Below, piece after piece: positions 35,651 to 43,276 of a DNA stretch of 64,000 nt. The stretch lies in the NCBI GenBank assembly GCA_035288865.1, contig DATDZA010000008.1:1-64000 (forward strand), given 5' to 3'. How positions within the stretch are numbered: the stretch's first letter is position 1; each line of letters opens with the position of its first letter. Both the position numbers and the translations under genes were made by a program. The notes under the pieces are model-generated. The model ran no database searches, was not told the DNA's origin, and saw only the letters and a list, made by a program, of their open reading frames with translations. Origin of the DNA: GCA-2688775 sp035288865. GTDB taxonomy: Archaea; Nanobdellota; Nanobdellia; Woesearchaeales; GW2011-AR4.

Positions 35651-35953
35651 ATGCGAAAAGTAGGTCAGCGAAATTTTGGATTCATGGGCCCAGGCCCAGC
35701 CATCCGTAGAATACCCTCAAGATTGTATGGAGAGCCCGGAAATTCAGTAATGAAGACTGCTGATGGCAGGCAATGTGCGGTAACGGAAGTCAATACTTTT
35801 AACGTACGTGCTCACGATGAAAAACTTGAATCAATAATTGCCTCTATAATGGAAGGAAACAATTATGGCTATTTACCGGAACATATAGGCGGTTTAAGAT
35901 ATAAAATAAGAGTTTATGTGATGGAGCCTATAGTACCTGACGATTCTCAATAA
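35651..35953 (+). CDS. Small protein of unknown function
   Basis: A 100-residue protein, basic at the N terminus (MRKVGQRNFGFMGPGPAIRR) and acidic at the end. No domain is recognised. A TATA-like tcttataaat at 35621-35630 lies 30 bp upstream, giving a leaderless transcript. It sits between the large membrane protein and purM, each with its own promoter. Confidence 0.6.
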   Translation: MRKVGQRNFGFMGPGPAIRRIPSRLYGEPGNSVMKTADGRQCAVTEVNTFNVRAHDEKLESIIASIMEGNNYGYLPEHIGGLRYKIRVYVMEPIVPDDSQ

Positions 35954-35985
35954 ACTTTATAAACACCGATTATTCTATCTTTATT

Positions 35986-37089
35986 ATGAACCCCAGCTAC
36001 CAAAATTCAGAATCAAAAGCAGTTGATGCTATAAAAAAAGCAATTCCCTCTTCTCTAAAGCAGAACATGCTCAAGGGAAGCAAAGGCATGTTTGCTGAAT
36101 TATACGAGAACAATGAAGTGTTTCCAAAACATTATATTGCCAGCACAATAGATGGCGTTGGAACCAAGAGCATTGTTGCAGAAATTATGAATAAGTATGA
36201 TACAATAGGCATAGATTGCGTAGCAGTCTGCGCGAATGATTTGGCAACTCTTGGCTCAGTAAGCCCTTTCTTATTCATGGATTCAATCATGTGCCAAAAT
36301 AAAATTCAGGAAGAGGCATTAACAGGCGACATAGCGAGAGGGATGTCAAAAGGTCTGGAGCAGTGCAACGCTTCAAATATTTTGAAAAATTCAATCAGAA
36401 TAAATTTTGGAAAAGGAGAAACTGCATCTATAAATGAATTGCTGAGTTCTCCTAAAGCAGGTTACGGTTTTGAGCTCATGGGAGCTATGATAGGATTTAT
36501 AGAAAAAAATAAATTTGGAAAGCATAAAATTAAACCAGGTGATAAAATAATTGCGCTCAAAAGTTCCGGCCCGCATTCAAACGGATACACTGACTTAAGG
36601 CTGAATTTATTAAATGGGGATTTTGAAACAAGGCCGGAATTTAAGAAAAAATATAAGGGAAAATTTTCTCTTGATTACAAATTTGATGGCTCGACTCTGG
36701 GAAAAATTTTGCTAGAGCCTACTAAAATTTATATAGCAACAATGGCAAATATATCAAAAAATATTGATGTTGTCGGATTTAATAATACTGGCTATGGATT
36801 GAAAAATCTAAACAGAACGAGTGAAAAGGTTGAGTTCCGAATAAACAACCCATTGAAACCACAGCCAATTTTTGATTTGATGCAGAAAAAATCTAAATTC
36901 TCTGACGAGGAAATGTACAAGACCTTCAACATGGGCATGGGATTTTTTGTTGTGTGTGAAAAAGAAAAAGCTGAGAATATCCTCCAGACAGCAAAAGATG
37001 CTCAAGTTGTAGGTGAAGTCAGAAAAAGCGATAAAACTGTTACGGTTCTTGAAAAAAATAATAAGAAGGTAGTTTTTGAAGGGTATTAG
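35986..37089 (+). CDS. purM: Phosphoribosylformylglycinamidine cyclo-ligase (AIR synthetase)
   Basis: The 367-residue enzyme closes FGAM to AIR with ATP. STIDGVGTKSIVA, DCVAVCANDLATLGS (the ND-x-x-x-x-G motif), KSSGPHSNGYTDLR, LLEPTKIY and FNMGMGFFVV are typical PurM features, though the sequence is divergent. TTTATAAA at 35956 is 30 bp before the ATG. It is separated by 20 kb from the purL-purB block. Its product feeds both PurE and ThiC in this window. Confidence 0.93.
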   Translation: MNPSYQNSESKAVDAIKKAIPSSLKQNMLKGSKGMFAELYENNEVFPKHYIASTIDGVGTKSIVAEIMNKYDTIGIDCVAVCANDLATLGSVSPFLFMDSIMCQNKIQEEALTGDIARGMSKGLEQCNASNILKNSIRINFGKGETASINELLSSPKAGYGFELMGAMIGFIEKNKFGKHKIKPGDKIIALKSSGPHSNGYTDLRLNLLNGDFETRPEFKKKYKGKFSLDYKFDGSTLGKILLEPTKIYIATMANISKNIDVVGFNNTGYGLKNLNRTSEKVEFRINNPLKPQPIFDLMQKKSKFSDEEMYKTFNMGMGFFVVCEKEKAENILQTAKDAQVVGEVRKSDKTVTVLEKNNKKVVFEGY

Positions 37090-37865
37090 GGCTTAACTAA
37101 GTTCAAATTTCTATTTAATCTAAATCTTGGATTACGAATTAAGATGCATTACATGATACGGACCCTAACTGTCCGGCTACTTTCTGTAGAGGCAAATCAG
37201 CGACCAGAGCAAACCAATTTGGTTTCAGGAAATTTAGATATTAAGGTTGTGGTTTTATTATTCCATTTCCATTTATTTCATCTTTTGTGGCAGTTCTCCT
37301 GGAAGATTCCGCAATATCTTTAGTTGGTCTGCTTAAATAAAAATATCAGAGTGCGCCCCAATAACATCAGTAAACTATCTCCAACGAACTCTAGCTAGCA
37401 TTAATTCTTTGAAAATGTTTTCTTAGTTTACCTTTTTATAGGCAATAAGTTTTTATAAAAATTGTGGAAAATATTTTTTTTAAATATGACAAAATTATAG
37501 TTTCTGGCTAAATTTATTTGATTACAATTTAATTTTTATTTATCAGGCATTTTATTTCAAATAAAGGTCAAGATAAAATTAATAAGCATTTATTTGATTT
37601 TATACTAAACTCATAGCACTTTGGCGTTCTCAATGTTTTTTGTCGAGCATAGATTCATAATTAAAAATGTATTTATTTTTATTTTATACATATTTTTTTT
37701 AATATGCACTATTGAATTATTGTGTACCCAGAAAAAATCAATATGCTCAATTATTGTTGATTGCCATTAGGGTCACATAAACTATTTATAATATGTTTCC
37801 CGGTGAAACAGGTAGAAGCGGTCAAGCGACTCCTTCTCGGGTGGTAAAATCGCTAGGGTGGTAAG
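37090..37865. other. Long intergenic region with hairpins and a possible gene remnant
   Basis: No convincing gene is seen in 776 bp. The first 200 bp are less AT-rich and hold two perfect small hairpins: cggac/gtccg (37159-37175) and aaaccaa/ttggttt (37211-37225), so a structured RNA is possible. On the reverse strand near 37240-37370 two adjacent frames read VIGAHSDI and YLSRPTKDIAESSRRTATKD, which may be a decayed gene. The rest is very AT-rich. Near the end lies a TATA-like actatttata (37781-37790) for the small gene at 37866. Confidence 0.5.
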
Positions 37866-37872
37866 ATGGCTA
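37839..37872 (+). repeat. 17-bp tandem repeat covering a start codon
   Basis: Two head-to-tail copies of gggtggtaaaatcgcta / gggtggtaagatggcta (37839-37855 and 37856-37872) differ at two positions. The second copy includes the ATG at 37866, while the first has ATC in the same place. The leader from about 37811 is GC-richer than its surroundings and may fold. Confidence 0.7.
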
Positions 37873-38006
37873 GGATGAAGTGTATTGGTTGCGGGAATGT
37901 TATTATCAAGAGCGGTTTGAAAGACCCCTACATTTGCAGAGATTGTGAAAAGCTCATTATGGAAACAGGGATGTCAGAAAGGTACGGTTATTTGGATAAT
38001 CATTAA
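37866..38006 (+). CDS. 46-residue zinc-ribbon protein
   Basis: A short gene with two CxxC knuckles: MKCIGCGN at the start and YICRDCEKL after 18 residues, the layout of a treble-clef or zinc-ribbon domain. The tail is short and polar. Such tiny proteins often bind RNA, ribosomes or RNA polymerase. A TATA-like box at 37781-37790 gives a leader of about 55 nt, unusual here. The next gene starts 19 bp after the stop with a strong SD, so the two form an operon. Confidence 0.7.
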   Translation: MARMKCIGCGNVIIKSGLKDPYICRDCEKLIMETGMSERYGYLDNH

Positions 38007-38024
38007 AAATGAGAGGTGATAGAA

Positions 38025-38306
38025 ATGAAATTGCATGAGGAATTTGACCTGAACGTGGGCGAAATGAAAACAATTGTGAGGGATTATATGGTTATTCCCC
38101 CACATCTCATCGAAGAGCTCTTGACAAATCTAAAGCAAAAAGGATATATTGTTCTTAAGTCTACTATAGATTTTATGGGCGTGCCAAAGAGAATAACATT
38201 GATAAAAAAATTCAAAGGCCCATTTGTGACAATGTTTTCTGCCAAGATGAAACAGGATTTTATTGATGAAACAAAGAATCTTCGCATCGAAGGGCTATTT
38301 GTTTGA
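38025..38306 (+). CDS. Small protein of unknown function, possibly winged-helix
   Basis: A 93-residue protein. The start at 38025 is set by the SD GAGGTGAT (38013-38020) just before the ATG; a GTG at 38016 lies inside the SD and is less likely. IPPHLIEELLTNLKQKGYIV followed by PKRITLIKKF looks like helix-strand-strand, similar to a small winged helix, but no family is recognised. It is coupled to the zinc-ribbon gene. Confidence 0.65.
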   Translation: MKLHEEFDLNVGEMKTIVRDYMVIPPHLIEELLTNLKQKGYIVLKSTIDFMGVPKRITLIKKFKGPFVTMFSAKMKQDFIDETKNLRIEGLFV

Positions 38307-38401
38307 TTTAACATTTTTCCAAAGCTTTTCATAATCTATTAGTCGGTCTAATTGGGCAGAATTCTAGACTTTTAAGACTTAGAAAGGCAAAATAAAAACG
38401 T

Positions 38402-38568
38402 AAGCTTTATATATTAAAGCGCATTAGAATTTATAGCCTTGGGAACTTTTTTAACGACGGAAAAAATCTAAATTAATACTTTCGTACTTTGGAAATCTGG
38501 GAGATTTTCAATCATCACAAAAATCTACAAGATTTTTGAATTAAACAAACATTAGAATTCAAACTAAA
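38402..38568 (+). promoter_or_regulatory. gyrB promoter and structured leader
   Basis: A TATA-like ctttatatattaaag starts near 38405, about 160 bp before the gyrB ATG, so transcripts would carry a leader of about 130 nt, long for this genome. The leader holds a perfect 8-bp hairpin caaaaatc/gatttttg (38518-38538) and an imperfect one (ggaaatct...agattttc, 38491-38509). This could be a site of regulation. Confidence 0.5.
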
Positions 38569-40503
38569 ATGGAACAGGAACAAAACCAAGAAACTCAGGA
38601 AACAAAAAATATCCCAGCCTCAAGCTATGATGCAAAGGACATTCAGGTTTTAGCTGGCCTAAGCGCCGTTCGAAAACGGCCGGCAATGTATATCGGCTCG
38701 ACTGATGTGAAAGGGTTGCATCATCTTGTCTATGAAGCAGTTGATAATTCTATTGATGAGGCTCTTGCCGGCTTCTGCAACAAGATAGATGTTATAATCA
38801 AGAAAGACGGTTTTATGGCAATTAGCGATAACGGAAGGGGAATCCCTGTTGATATACATCCAAAGTTAAACATGTCTGCGGTAGAAGTTGTAATGACCAA
38901 ACTGCATGCTGGTGGAAAATTTGACAATAAAATCTACAAGGTCAGCGGCGGGCTGCACGGTGTCGGAATTTCCGTAACAAACGCGCTGTCGAAAGTCCTA
39001 ATTGTTCAAGTCAAGAGAAACGGAAAATTATACGAGCAGAAATATGAGCGGGGAAAGCCTGCAAGCCCGTTAATTATAATTGGGGACGTTGATTCAAAAG
39101 AAACAGGAACAGCTATAAACTTTTTACCTGACAATGAAATTTTTCCGGCAACAGAATTTAGCTTTGATATTCTTTCAAGCAGATTGAGGGAGCTTGCATT
39201 TTTGAATAAGGGAATAAAGATAACTCTGGAAGATGAGCGGGACGGCAAGAAGCATGAATTCCACTATGACGGCGGAATTATTTCTTTTGTTGAATACCTA
39301 AACAATAATAAAAATCCGCTGCATAAAACAATCTATGCCATGAAAGAAAAGAACGGCATCCAGCTTGAGTATGCATTGCAGTATAACGACGGATACCAGG
39401 AAAATGTTTTTTCATTTGCAAACAACATCAATACGCACGAAGGCGGCACTCATTTGATTGGGTTTAAGACTGCGCTTACAAGAGTCATGAACAATTATGT
39501 TGAGAAAAGCAAAATCAAGGAAATGAAGCTGACAAGCGAAGATGTAAGAGAAGGGCTTACTGCAGTTATTTCGATTAAAATTCCGGAGCCTCAGTTTGAA
39601 GGCCAGACTAAAACAAAACTCGGAAATTCTGAAATCAAGGGTTTAGTAGATTCAATTGTTAATGACTCATTAAGCTCGTTTTTGGAAGAGAACCCATCTA
39701 TTGGGAAATCTGTCGTTTTCAAGTGCATAAATGCGGCCAACGCAAGGGAAGCGGCACAGAAAGCACGGGATTTGACAAGAAGAAAAGGAGCGCTTAACCA
39801 TGGCTCTTTGCCAGGAAAATTAGCTGACTGCTCAGAAAAATCCCCTGACAAATGCGAATTATTTTTGGTCGAGGGAGATTCAGCAGGAGGCTCAGCTAAA
39901 CAAGGCCGAAACCGCGAATTCCAGGCAGTCCTCCCATTGAGAGGAAAAATCCTGAATGTTGAAAAAGCGAGGCTGAACCGAATTTTTGAAAATGAAGAAA
40001 TCACGAATATGGTTACTGCAATTGGGACAAGTGTGGGTGATGATTTTGATTTAAGCAGAGCAAGATATCACAAGCTTGTAATAATGACAGATGCCGATGT
40101 TGATGGCTCACACATCAGAACCCTGCTCTTAACTTTCCTTTACAGGTACATGCCTGCATTAATTGAAGCGGGATATATTTACATTGCGCAGCCTCCTTTG
40201 TACAAAGTTACCAAAGGGAAACTGGCAAAATATGTTTATAATGATGAGGAAATGCAAAAACTTGTTGCAGAAATAGGGAGAGATGAAGTTCATTTGCAAA
40301 GGTACAAGGGACTTGGAGAGATGAACCCCCAGCAATTATGGGAAACAACAATGGATCCGGAAAACAGAACAATTCTGCAGGTTACAGTGCAGGATGTAGT
40401 TGAAGCTGACAAGATATTCACGCTGCTGATGGGTGACGAAGTTGAGCCGAGAAGAAAATTCATAGAGGCTCATGCAAAAGAAGTTGTGAATTTAGATGTT
40501 TAG
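38569..40503 (+). CDS. gyrB: DNA gyrase subunit B
   Basis: The 644-residue ATPase subunit of type IIA topoisomerase. The GHKL ATPase part has VRKRPAMYIGST, YEAVDNSIDEALAG, DNGRGIPV and VSGGLHGVGISVTNALS. The TOPRIM part has VEGDSAGGSAKQ and MTDADVDGSHIRTLLL, and the C terminus has QRYKGLGEMNP and EPRRKFIEAHA. The length is normal for GyrB without the extra insert. Gyrase introduces negative supercoils and works only with GyrA, which is not in the window. Archaeal gyrases are thought to come from bacteria. Confidence 0.97.
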   Translation: MEQEQNQETQETKNIPASSYDAKDIQVLAGLSAVRKRPAMYIGSTDVKGLHHLVYEAVDNSIDEALAGFCNKIDVIIKKDGFMAISDNGRGIPVDIHPKLNMSAVEVVMTKLHAGGKFDNKIYKVSGGLHGVGISVTNALSKVLIVQVKRNGKLYEQKYERGKPASPLIIIGDVDSKETGTAINFLPDNEIFPATEFSFDILSSRLRELAFLNKGIKITLEDERDGKKHEFHYDGGIISFVEYLNNNKNPLHKTIYAMKEKNGIQLEYALQYNDGYQENVFSFANNINTHEGGTHLIGFKTALTRVMNNYVEKSKIKEMKLTSEDVREGLTAVISIKIPEPQFEGQTKTKLGNSEIKGLVDSIVNDSLSSFLEENPSIGKSVVFKCINAANAREAAQKARDLTRRKGALNHGSLPGKLADCSEKSPDKCELFLVEGDSAGGSAKQGRNREFQAVLPLRGKILNVEKARLNRIFENEEITNMVTAIGTSVGDDFDLSRARYHKLVIMTDADVDGSHIRTLLLTFLYRYMPALIEAGYIYIAQPPLYKVTKGKLAKYVYNDEEMQKLVAEIGRDEVHLQRYKGLGEMNPQQLWETTMDPENRTILQVTVQDVVEADKIFTLLMGDEVEPRRKFIEAHAKEVVNLDV

Positions 40504-40557
40504 CTATTCTGCACTAAAATCAATAAATTTAAATTGTTTTGAGGATTTCTGGATTGA

Positions 40558-41172
40558 ATGACCGCTGATATTTCCAGAATCCTCTTGGAAAGCAAATCTC
40601 TCTTGCTTAGAGACCACAGATTTAATAGTGGTTTGCCAGCTCCATTATATTTTGATAGCGATTTAATTCCTCCTCTTTATAGGGCGTTGGTCATTCAAGC
40701 TCTTTCTGAAGAAACGCGAGATTTGGAATATGTTGCGGTGGCAGGCGTGCCTACTAGAGGTGAACCATGGGCTGCATTCCATGCTGATAGGAATAATAAA
40801 ATTTTATTACGGATTAGGAAAGTACAAAAATCTTATGGCACTGAAAGACTCATCGAAGGGTTGTATAATAAAGGCGACCGCATCATATTGATTGATGACA
40901 CAGTTACCACAGGAAAAACCATGGTAACCCATGCTGATAAGCTTACAGATGCCGGATTATTTGTAGTGGCATGTATTAGCCTACTAGATTTTGGATTTAA
41001 CATAAGCATCCAAAATTTTCAGAAAAACGGGTATACCGGACTTTCACTTTCTGGTTTGGATGACTTAAAGAAAAGCGGCGCAGAACTTGGTATGATTGAT
41101 GATTCTCTTATGGCTAGATTGTCTTCATGGCCTGCAGAAGCAGCCAAATATTTTGCTCAAAGATGCACTTAG
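40558..41172 (+). CDS. Orotate phosphoribosyltransferase-like PRTase
   Basis: The 204-residue protein contains the PRPP-binding motif RIILIDDTVTTGKTMVTHAD (about residues 107-126), with an N-terminal part like PyrE (SRILLESKSLLLRDHRFNSG and PAPLYFDSDLI) and a middle VAVAGVPTRGEPWA. PyrE makes OMP from orotate and PRPP. The usual KxxKxHG loop is replaced by VQKSYGTERLIEG, so the base may differ. It lies after gyrB with no pyr neighbours, so the function is likely but unproven. Confidence 0.78.
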   Translation: MTADISRILLESKSLLLRDHRFNSGLPAPLYFDSDLIPPLYRALVIQALSEETRDLEYVAVAGVPTRGEPWAAFHADRNNKILLRIRKVQKSYGTERLIEGLYNKGDRIILIDDTVTTGKTMVTHADKLTDAGLFVVACISLLDFGFNISIQNFQKNGYTGLSLSGLDDLKKSGAELGMIDDSLMARLSSWPAEAAKYFAQRCT

Positions 41173-41605
41173 AAAGGTAAATTTTAATGAGCCTAATATT
41201 AAGAAGTAGAAATGAATTTGCTTCTTGGCGTTTGCTGCAAAGAACTGTATAATTCGGTAATTATTTGTCGTTTCTGCAGTATATAGGTGGTTTTTAAACT
41301 TTATAAAAGACTCACCCCTTACAGAGTTTTTCAATCTTTCAACTAATATTCAAATTGTAAGATATTTTATCGTCAATAAAAGCGTATAATTCGGAAATCA
41401 GTTTACAATTTGGTAATTGGTTTACATGCCTTATCAATTCGATATTAGGGAAGTTTTGTTGATTCACGTCTATAATAAAAATCGTAAATATCCTCAACTA
41501 AATTTTATTTCATATATTAAACGTGTAAAATAATAATCAAATTGAACATTTGCTGCAAAAAACATAAACCTTTATAAATCCTCCAAATTTCCTATAGGAT
41601 AGAAA
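41173..41605. other. Intergenic region with short repeats
   Basis: In 433 bp no gene is seen. Three related AT-rich motifs occur: gtataattcggtaatt (41247-41262), gtataattcggaaatc (41384-41399) and tacaatttggtaattgg (41404-41420). The 11-bp palindrome tttgctgcaaa occurs twice, at 41231-41241 and 41549-41559, the second 12 bp before the TATA box tttataaa (41571-41578) of the next gene. These may be binding sites. Confidence 0.55.
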
Positions 41606-41872
41606 ATGACAATTCAAGAACTTAGTATTCCTATGAGGAAAGAATTGCGCCTCGATTATCATCCTCCCTTAATTAATATTGTTGAGGGCACAATTCGAGA
41701 AAGGGGTTTTGCTGGTGCAGCGATAATGGATGGCTCAACAAGTTCTCACGCGATTGTGGGGAATAATAAAGATGGAAAGCAATACTTTACTGTAAAATTT
41801 GATCAAGATCCAAAATTAGCTGAAGGTGAATCACAAACATTTCAAATTATATTTTATAGAAAAGTAGTATAA
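41606..41872 (+). CDS. Small protein of unknown function upstream of eS1
   Basis: An 88-residue protein with no recognised domain. GFAGAAIMDGSTSSHAIVGN and TFQIIFYRKVV suggest beta strands. A box tttataaa (41571) lies 35 bp upstream of the ATG. The ribosomal protein gene starts 16 bp after its stop and seems to rely on this promoter, so the protein may be produced together with the ribosome. Confidence 0.6.
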   Translation: MTIQELSIPMRKELRLDYHPPLINIVEGTIRERGFAGAAIMDGSTSSHAIVGNNKDGKQYFTVKFDQDPKLAEGESQTFQIIFYRKVV

Positions 41873-41888
41873 TTATTCAAAATTAAAA

Positions 41889-42572
41889 ATGGCAGACCAG
41901 GTATCAAAATTAAAGAAAAAGCAATGGTACAATATATTTGCACCTCAGCAGTTTGAAAACACCCTTATAGGTGAAACTCTCGTAGCTGACCCCAGATCAA
42001 TGCTTGGGAAGACTTTAAGCCACAATTTGATGAATTTAACTAGTGACCCGAAAAGGCAAAATATCAACATTCGCTTTAAAGTTGTAGAAGTTGACGGTGA
42101 TAAGGGAAAAACAAAAATAATTGGCTACGAAATAATTCCTTCTTCGGTGAAAAGGTTTGTGAGAAGAAACAGCGAGAAAATGGATTTGTCTTTTGCCTGC
42201 GAAACGGCAGATGGCGTCACTTTAAGAGTCAAGCCGCTGGTCATTACAAAAGCCGATGTCAAGGGTTCAATTGCTGCTAAGATGAGAAACAGCATAGTTC
42301 AGCATTTAATTAAAACAATCAAGAAAATGAATTATAATGACGTTCTTAACGAGGTTATCACCCATAAGATGCAGGCTTCGGTGAAGGAAGTTTTCAACAA
42401 AATGTATCCCTTAAAAGTCTGCGAAATAAGATACTTAGGAATTGAGCAAAGAGAAAAAACACAGGAAGCCCAAGTTGAGCCTAAAGCGGAAGAAGTTAAA
42501 GTGGAAACTGTAACTGAAGTTACAGAAGAAGTTAGAGCCGAATCAGCGGCAGAAACTGCAGAAAAGTTATAA
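41889..42572 (+). CDS. 30S ribosomal protein eS1 (S3Ae)
   Basis: The 227-residue archaeal/eukaryotic ribosomal protein of the small subunit platform. KKKQWYNIFAPQQFENTLIG near the start, GKTLSHNLMNLT, KVVEVDGDKGKTKIIGYE and the late YPLKVCEIRYLGIEQ match S3Ae. The last 30 residues form an acidic Glu/Ala/Val-rich tail, longer than in many archaea. Its start follows ttcaaaattaaaaATG rather than an SD site. Confidence 0.95.
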   Translation: MADQVSKLKKKQWYNIFAPQQFENTLIGETLVADPRSMLGKTLSHNLMNLTSDPKRQNINIRFKVVEVDGDKGKTKIIGYEIIPSSVKRFVRRNSEKMDLSFACETADGVTLRVKPLVITKADVKGSIAAKMRNSIVQHLIKTIKKMNYNDVLNEVITHKMQASVKEVFNKMYPLKVCEIRYLGIEQREKTQEAQVEPKAEEVKVETVTEVTEEVRAESAAETAEKL

Positions 42573-42660
42573 TTCATCCTTCTAATCTCATTATGTAATT
42601 TTTCTTCACAAAATTAATAAAAACATATAAAAACACTAATAGCTTCTATAAACCAAACTC

Positions 42661-42754
42661 AGCCCCGTCGTCTAGCGGTCAAGGATTGGGCCCTCTGGTT
42701 GCTAAAATCAGCAATAGAAAGGCTCAGGCGGCAGTTCGAATCTGCCCGGGGCTA
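42661..42754 (+). tRNA. tRNA-Gln (CTG) with 21-nt intron
   Basis: The acceptor stem AGCCCCG/CGGGGCT pairs fully, with discriminator A. The anticodon stem GGGCC/GGCTC encloses loop CTCTGG plus A, giving anticodon CTG at 42695-42697. The T arm GGCAG-TTCGAAT-CTGCC is perfect. An intron of 21 nt (42699-42719) sits after position 37, the standard archaeal site; it forms a ttgct/agcaa hairpin suited to a bulge-helix-bulge for the splicing endonuclease. The mature length is 73 nt. CCA is not encoded. Confidence 0.9.
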
Positions 42755-42812
42755 CTTCTCGTCATAAATTAGGAGGAATTGCCAAATTTTCTCTATTGTT
42801 CTTTTGGTCAAG

Positions 42813-42832
42813 CTTTTCTTCGTCAAGAAAAG
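42813..42832. repeat. Perfect 8-bp hairpin between tRNA-Gln and its duplicated 3' end
   Basis: cttttctt-cgtc-aagaaaag forms a stable tetraloop hairpin about 60 bp after tRNA-Gln. It may be part of the tRNA terminator or of the element that copied the tRNA end. Confidence 0.6.
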
Positions 42833-42840
42833 GTTGGTGG

Positions 42841-42865
42841 GAATCTGCCCGGGGCTATTTCTTGT
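42841..42865 (+). repeat. Duplicated 3' end of tRNA-Gln (att-like)
   Basis: gaatctgcccggggctattt and the next 5 bases match the tRNA-Gln 3' end and its flank (42738-42762) at 23 of 25 positions, 103 bp downstream. The copy covers part of the T loop, the T-stem 3' strand and the acceptor strand, as left by tRNA-targeted integrases or by a small tandem duplication. Confidence 0.8.
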
Positions 42866-42885
42866 AGAATTTGAATTTCCCTATT

Positions 42886-43167
42886 TTACGATTCTACGGA
42901 ATATGGTTTAAGATTTGGTAAATAACTTTTGGCTTCATTTATGGCCCTCCTAATATCTCCAGTTAAGCCTTGGGGAATGTCTTGTAGACTGGCGAGAGCA
43001 TTTTCCAAACAATCAATTTTTTCAATCATCAAAGGCAATAAATGTGAAATGGGTTGCATTCTGTAATCAAACGTGCAGAAGTTCAGGACCAATAGGTCAC
43101 GTCGTACTTGATGTTCGGTCAATCTAGTTGATGAAGCACTCGCACCTTGAATTGGTTCACTGCTCAT
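42886..43167 (-). CDS. Small helical protein of unknown function
   Basis: A 93-residue protein with helical stretches (QPISHLLPLMIEKIDCLENA and DIRRAINEAKSYLP). No family is recognised. It is divergent from the TrmB regulator, and the palindromic operator at 43225 lies between them, so it may be a target of that regulator. A TATA-like taaattaaaaa on its strand is near 43197-43207. Confidence 0.6.
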   Translation of the reverse strand: MSSEPIQGASASSTRLTEHQVRRDLLVLNFCTFDYRMQPISHLLPLMIEKIDCLENALASLQDIPQGLTGDIRRAINEAKSYLPNLKPYSVES

Positions 43168-43224
43168 TTAGTCTCTCCATAATTATATTTGGATGTAAAT
43201 TTTTAATTTAACTATATATGCACT

Positions 43225-43246
43225 TGTTGTCACACACATGACAACA
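43225..43246. promoter_or_regulatory. Palindromic operator before the TrmB-family gene
   Basis: TGTTGTCA-CACACA-TGACAACA is a perfect 8-bp inverted repeat with a 6-bp spacer. It abuts the TATA-like catttaaaaa (43245-43254), which is 30 bp before the ATG at 43277. It is the clearest operator in the window and probably binds the regulator encoded next to it, also serving the divergent gene. Confidence 0.8.
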
Positions 43247-43276
43247 TTTAAAAATTGAAAGGAAACTCTATTTTTA

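Noticed and set aside
32564..37641. 20-bp similarity (ggcg-tctcaatgttttttg) between the DedA gene and the intergenic region near 37623
   Set aside because: A single short match with one mismatch is expected by chance in AT-rich DNA of this size, and the flanks do not match.
42661..42754. tRNA-Glu assignment
   Set aside because: A fully paired acceptor and anticodon stem put CTG, not CTC, in the anticodon, and acceptor A1-T72 with A73 fits archaeal tRNA-Gln.
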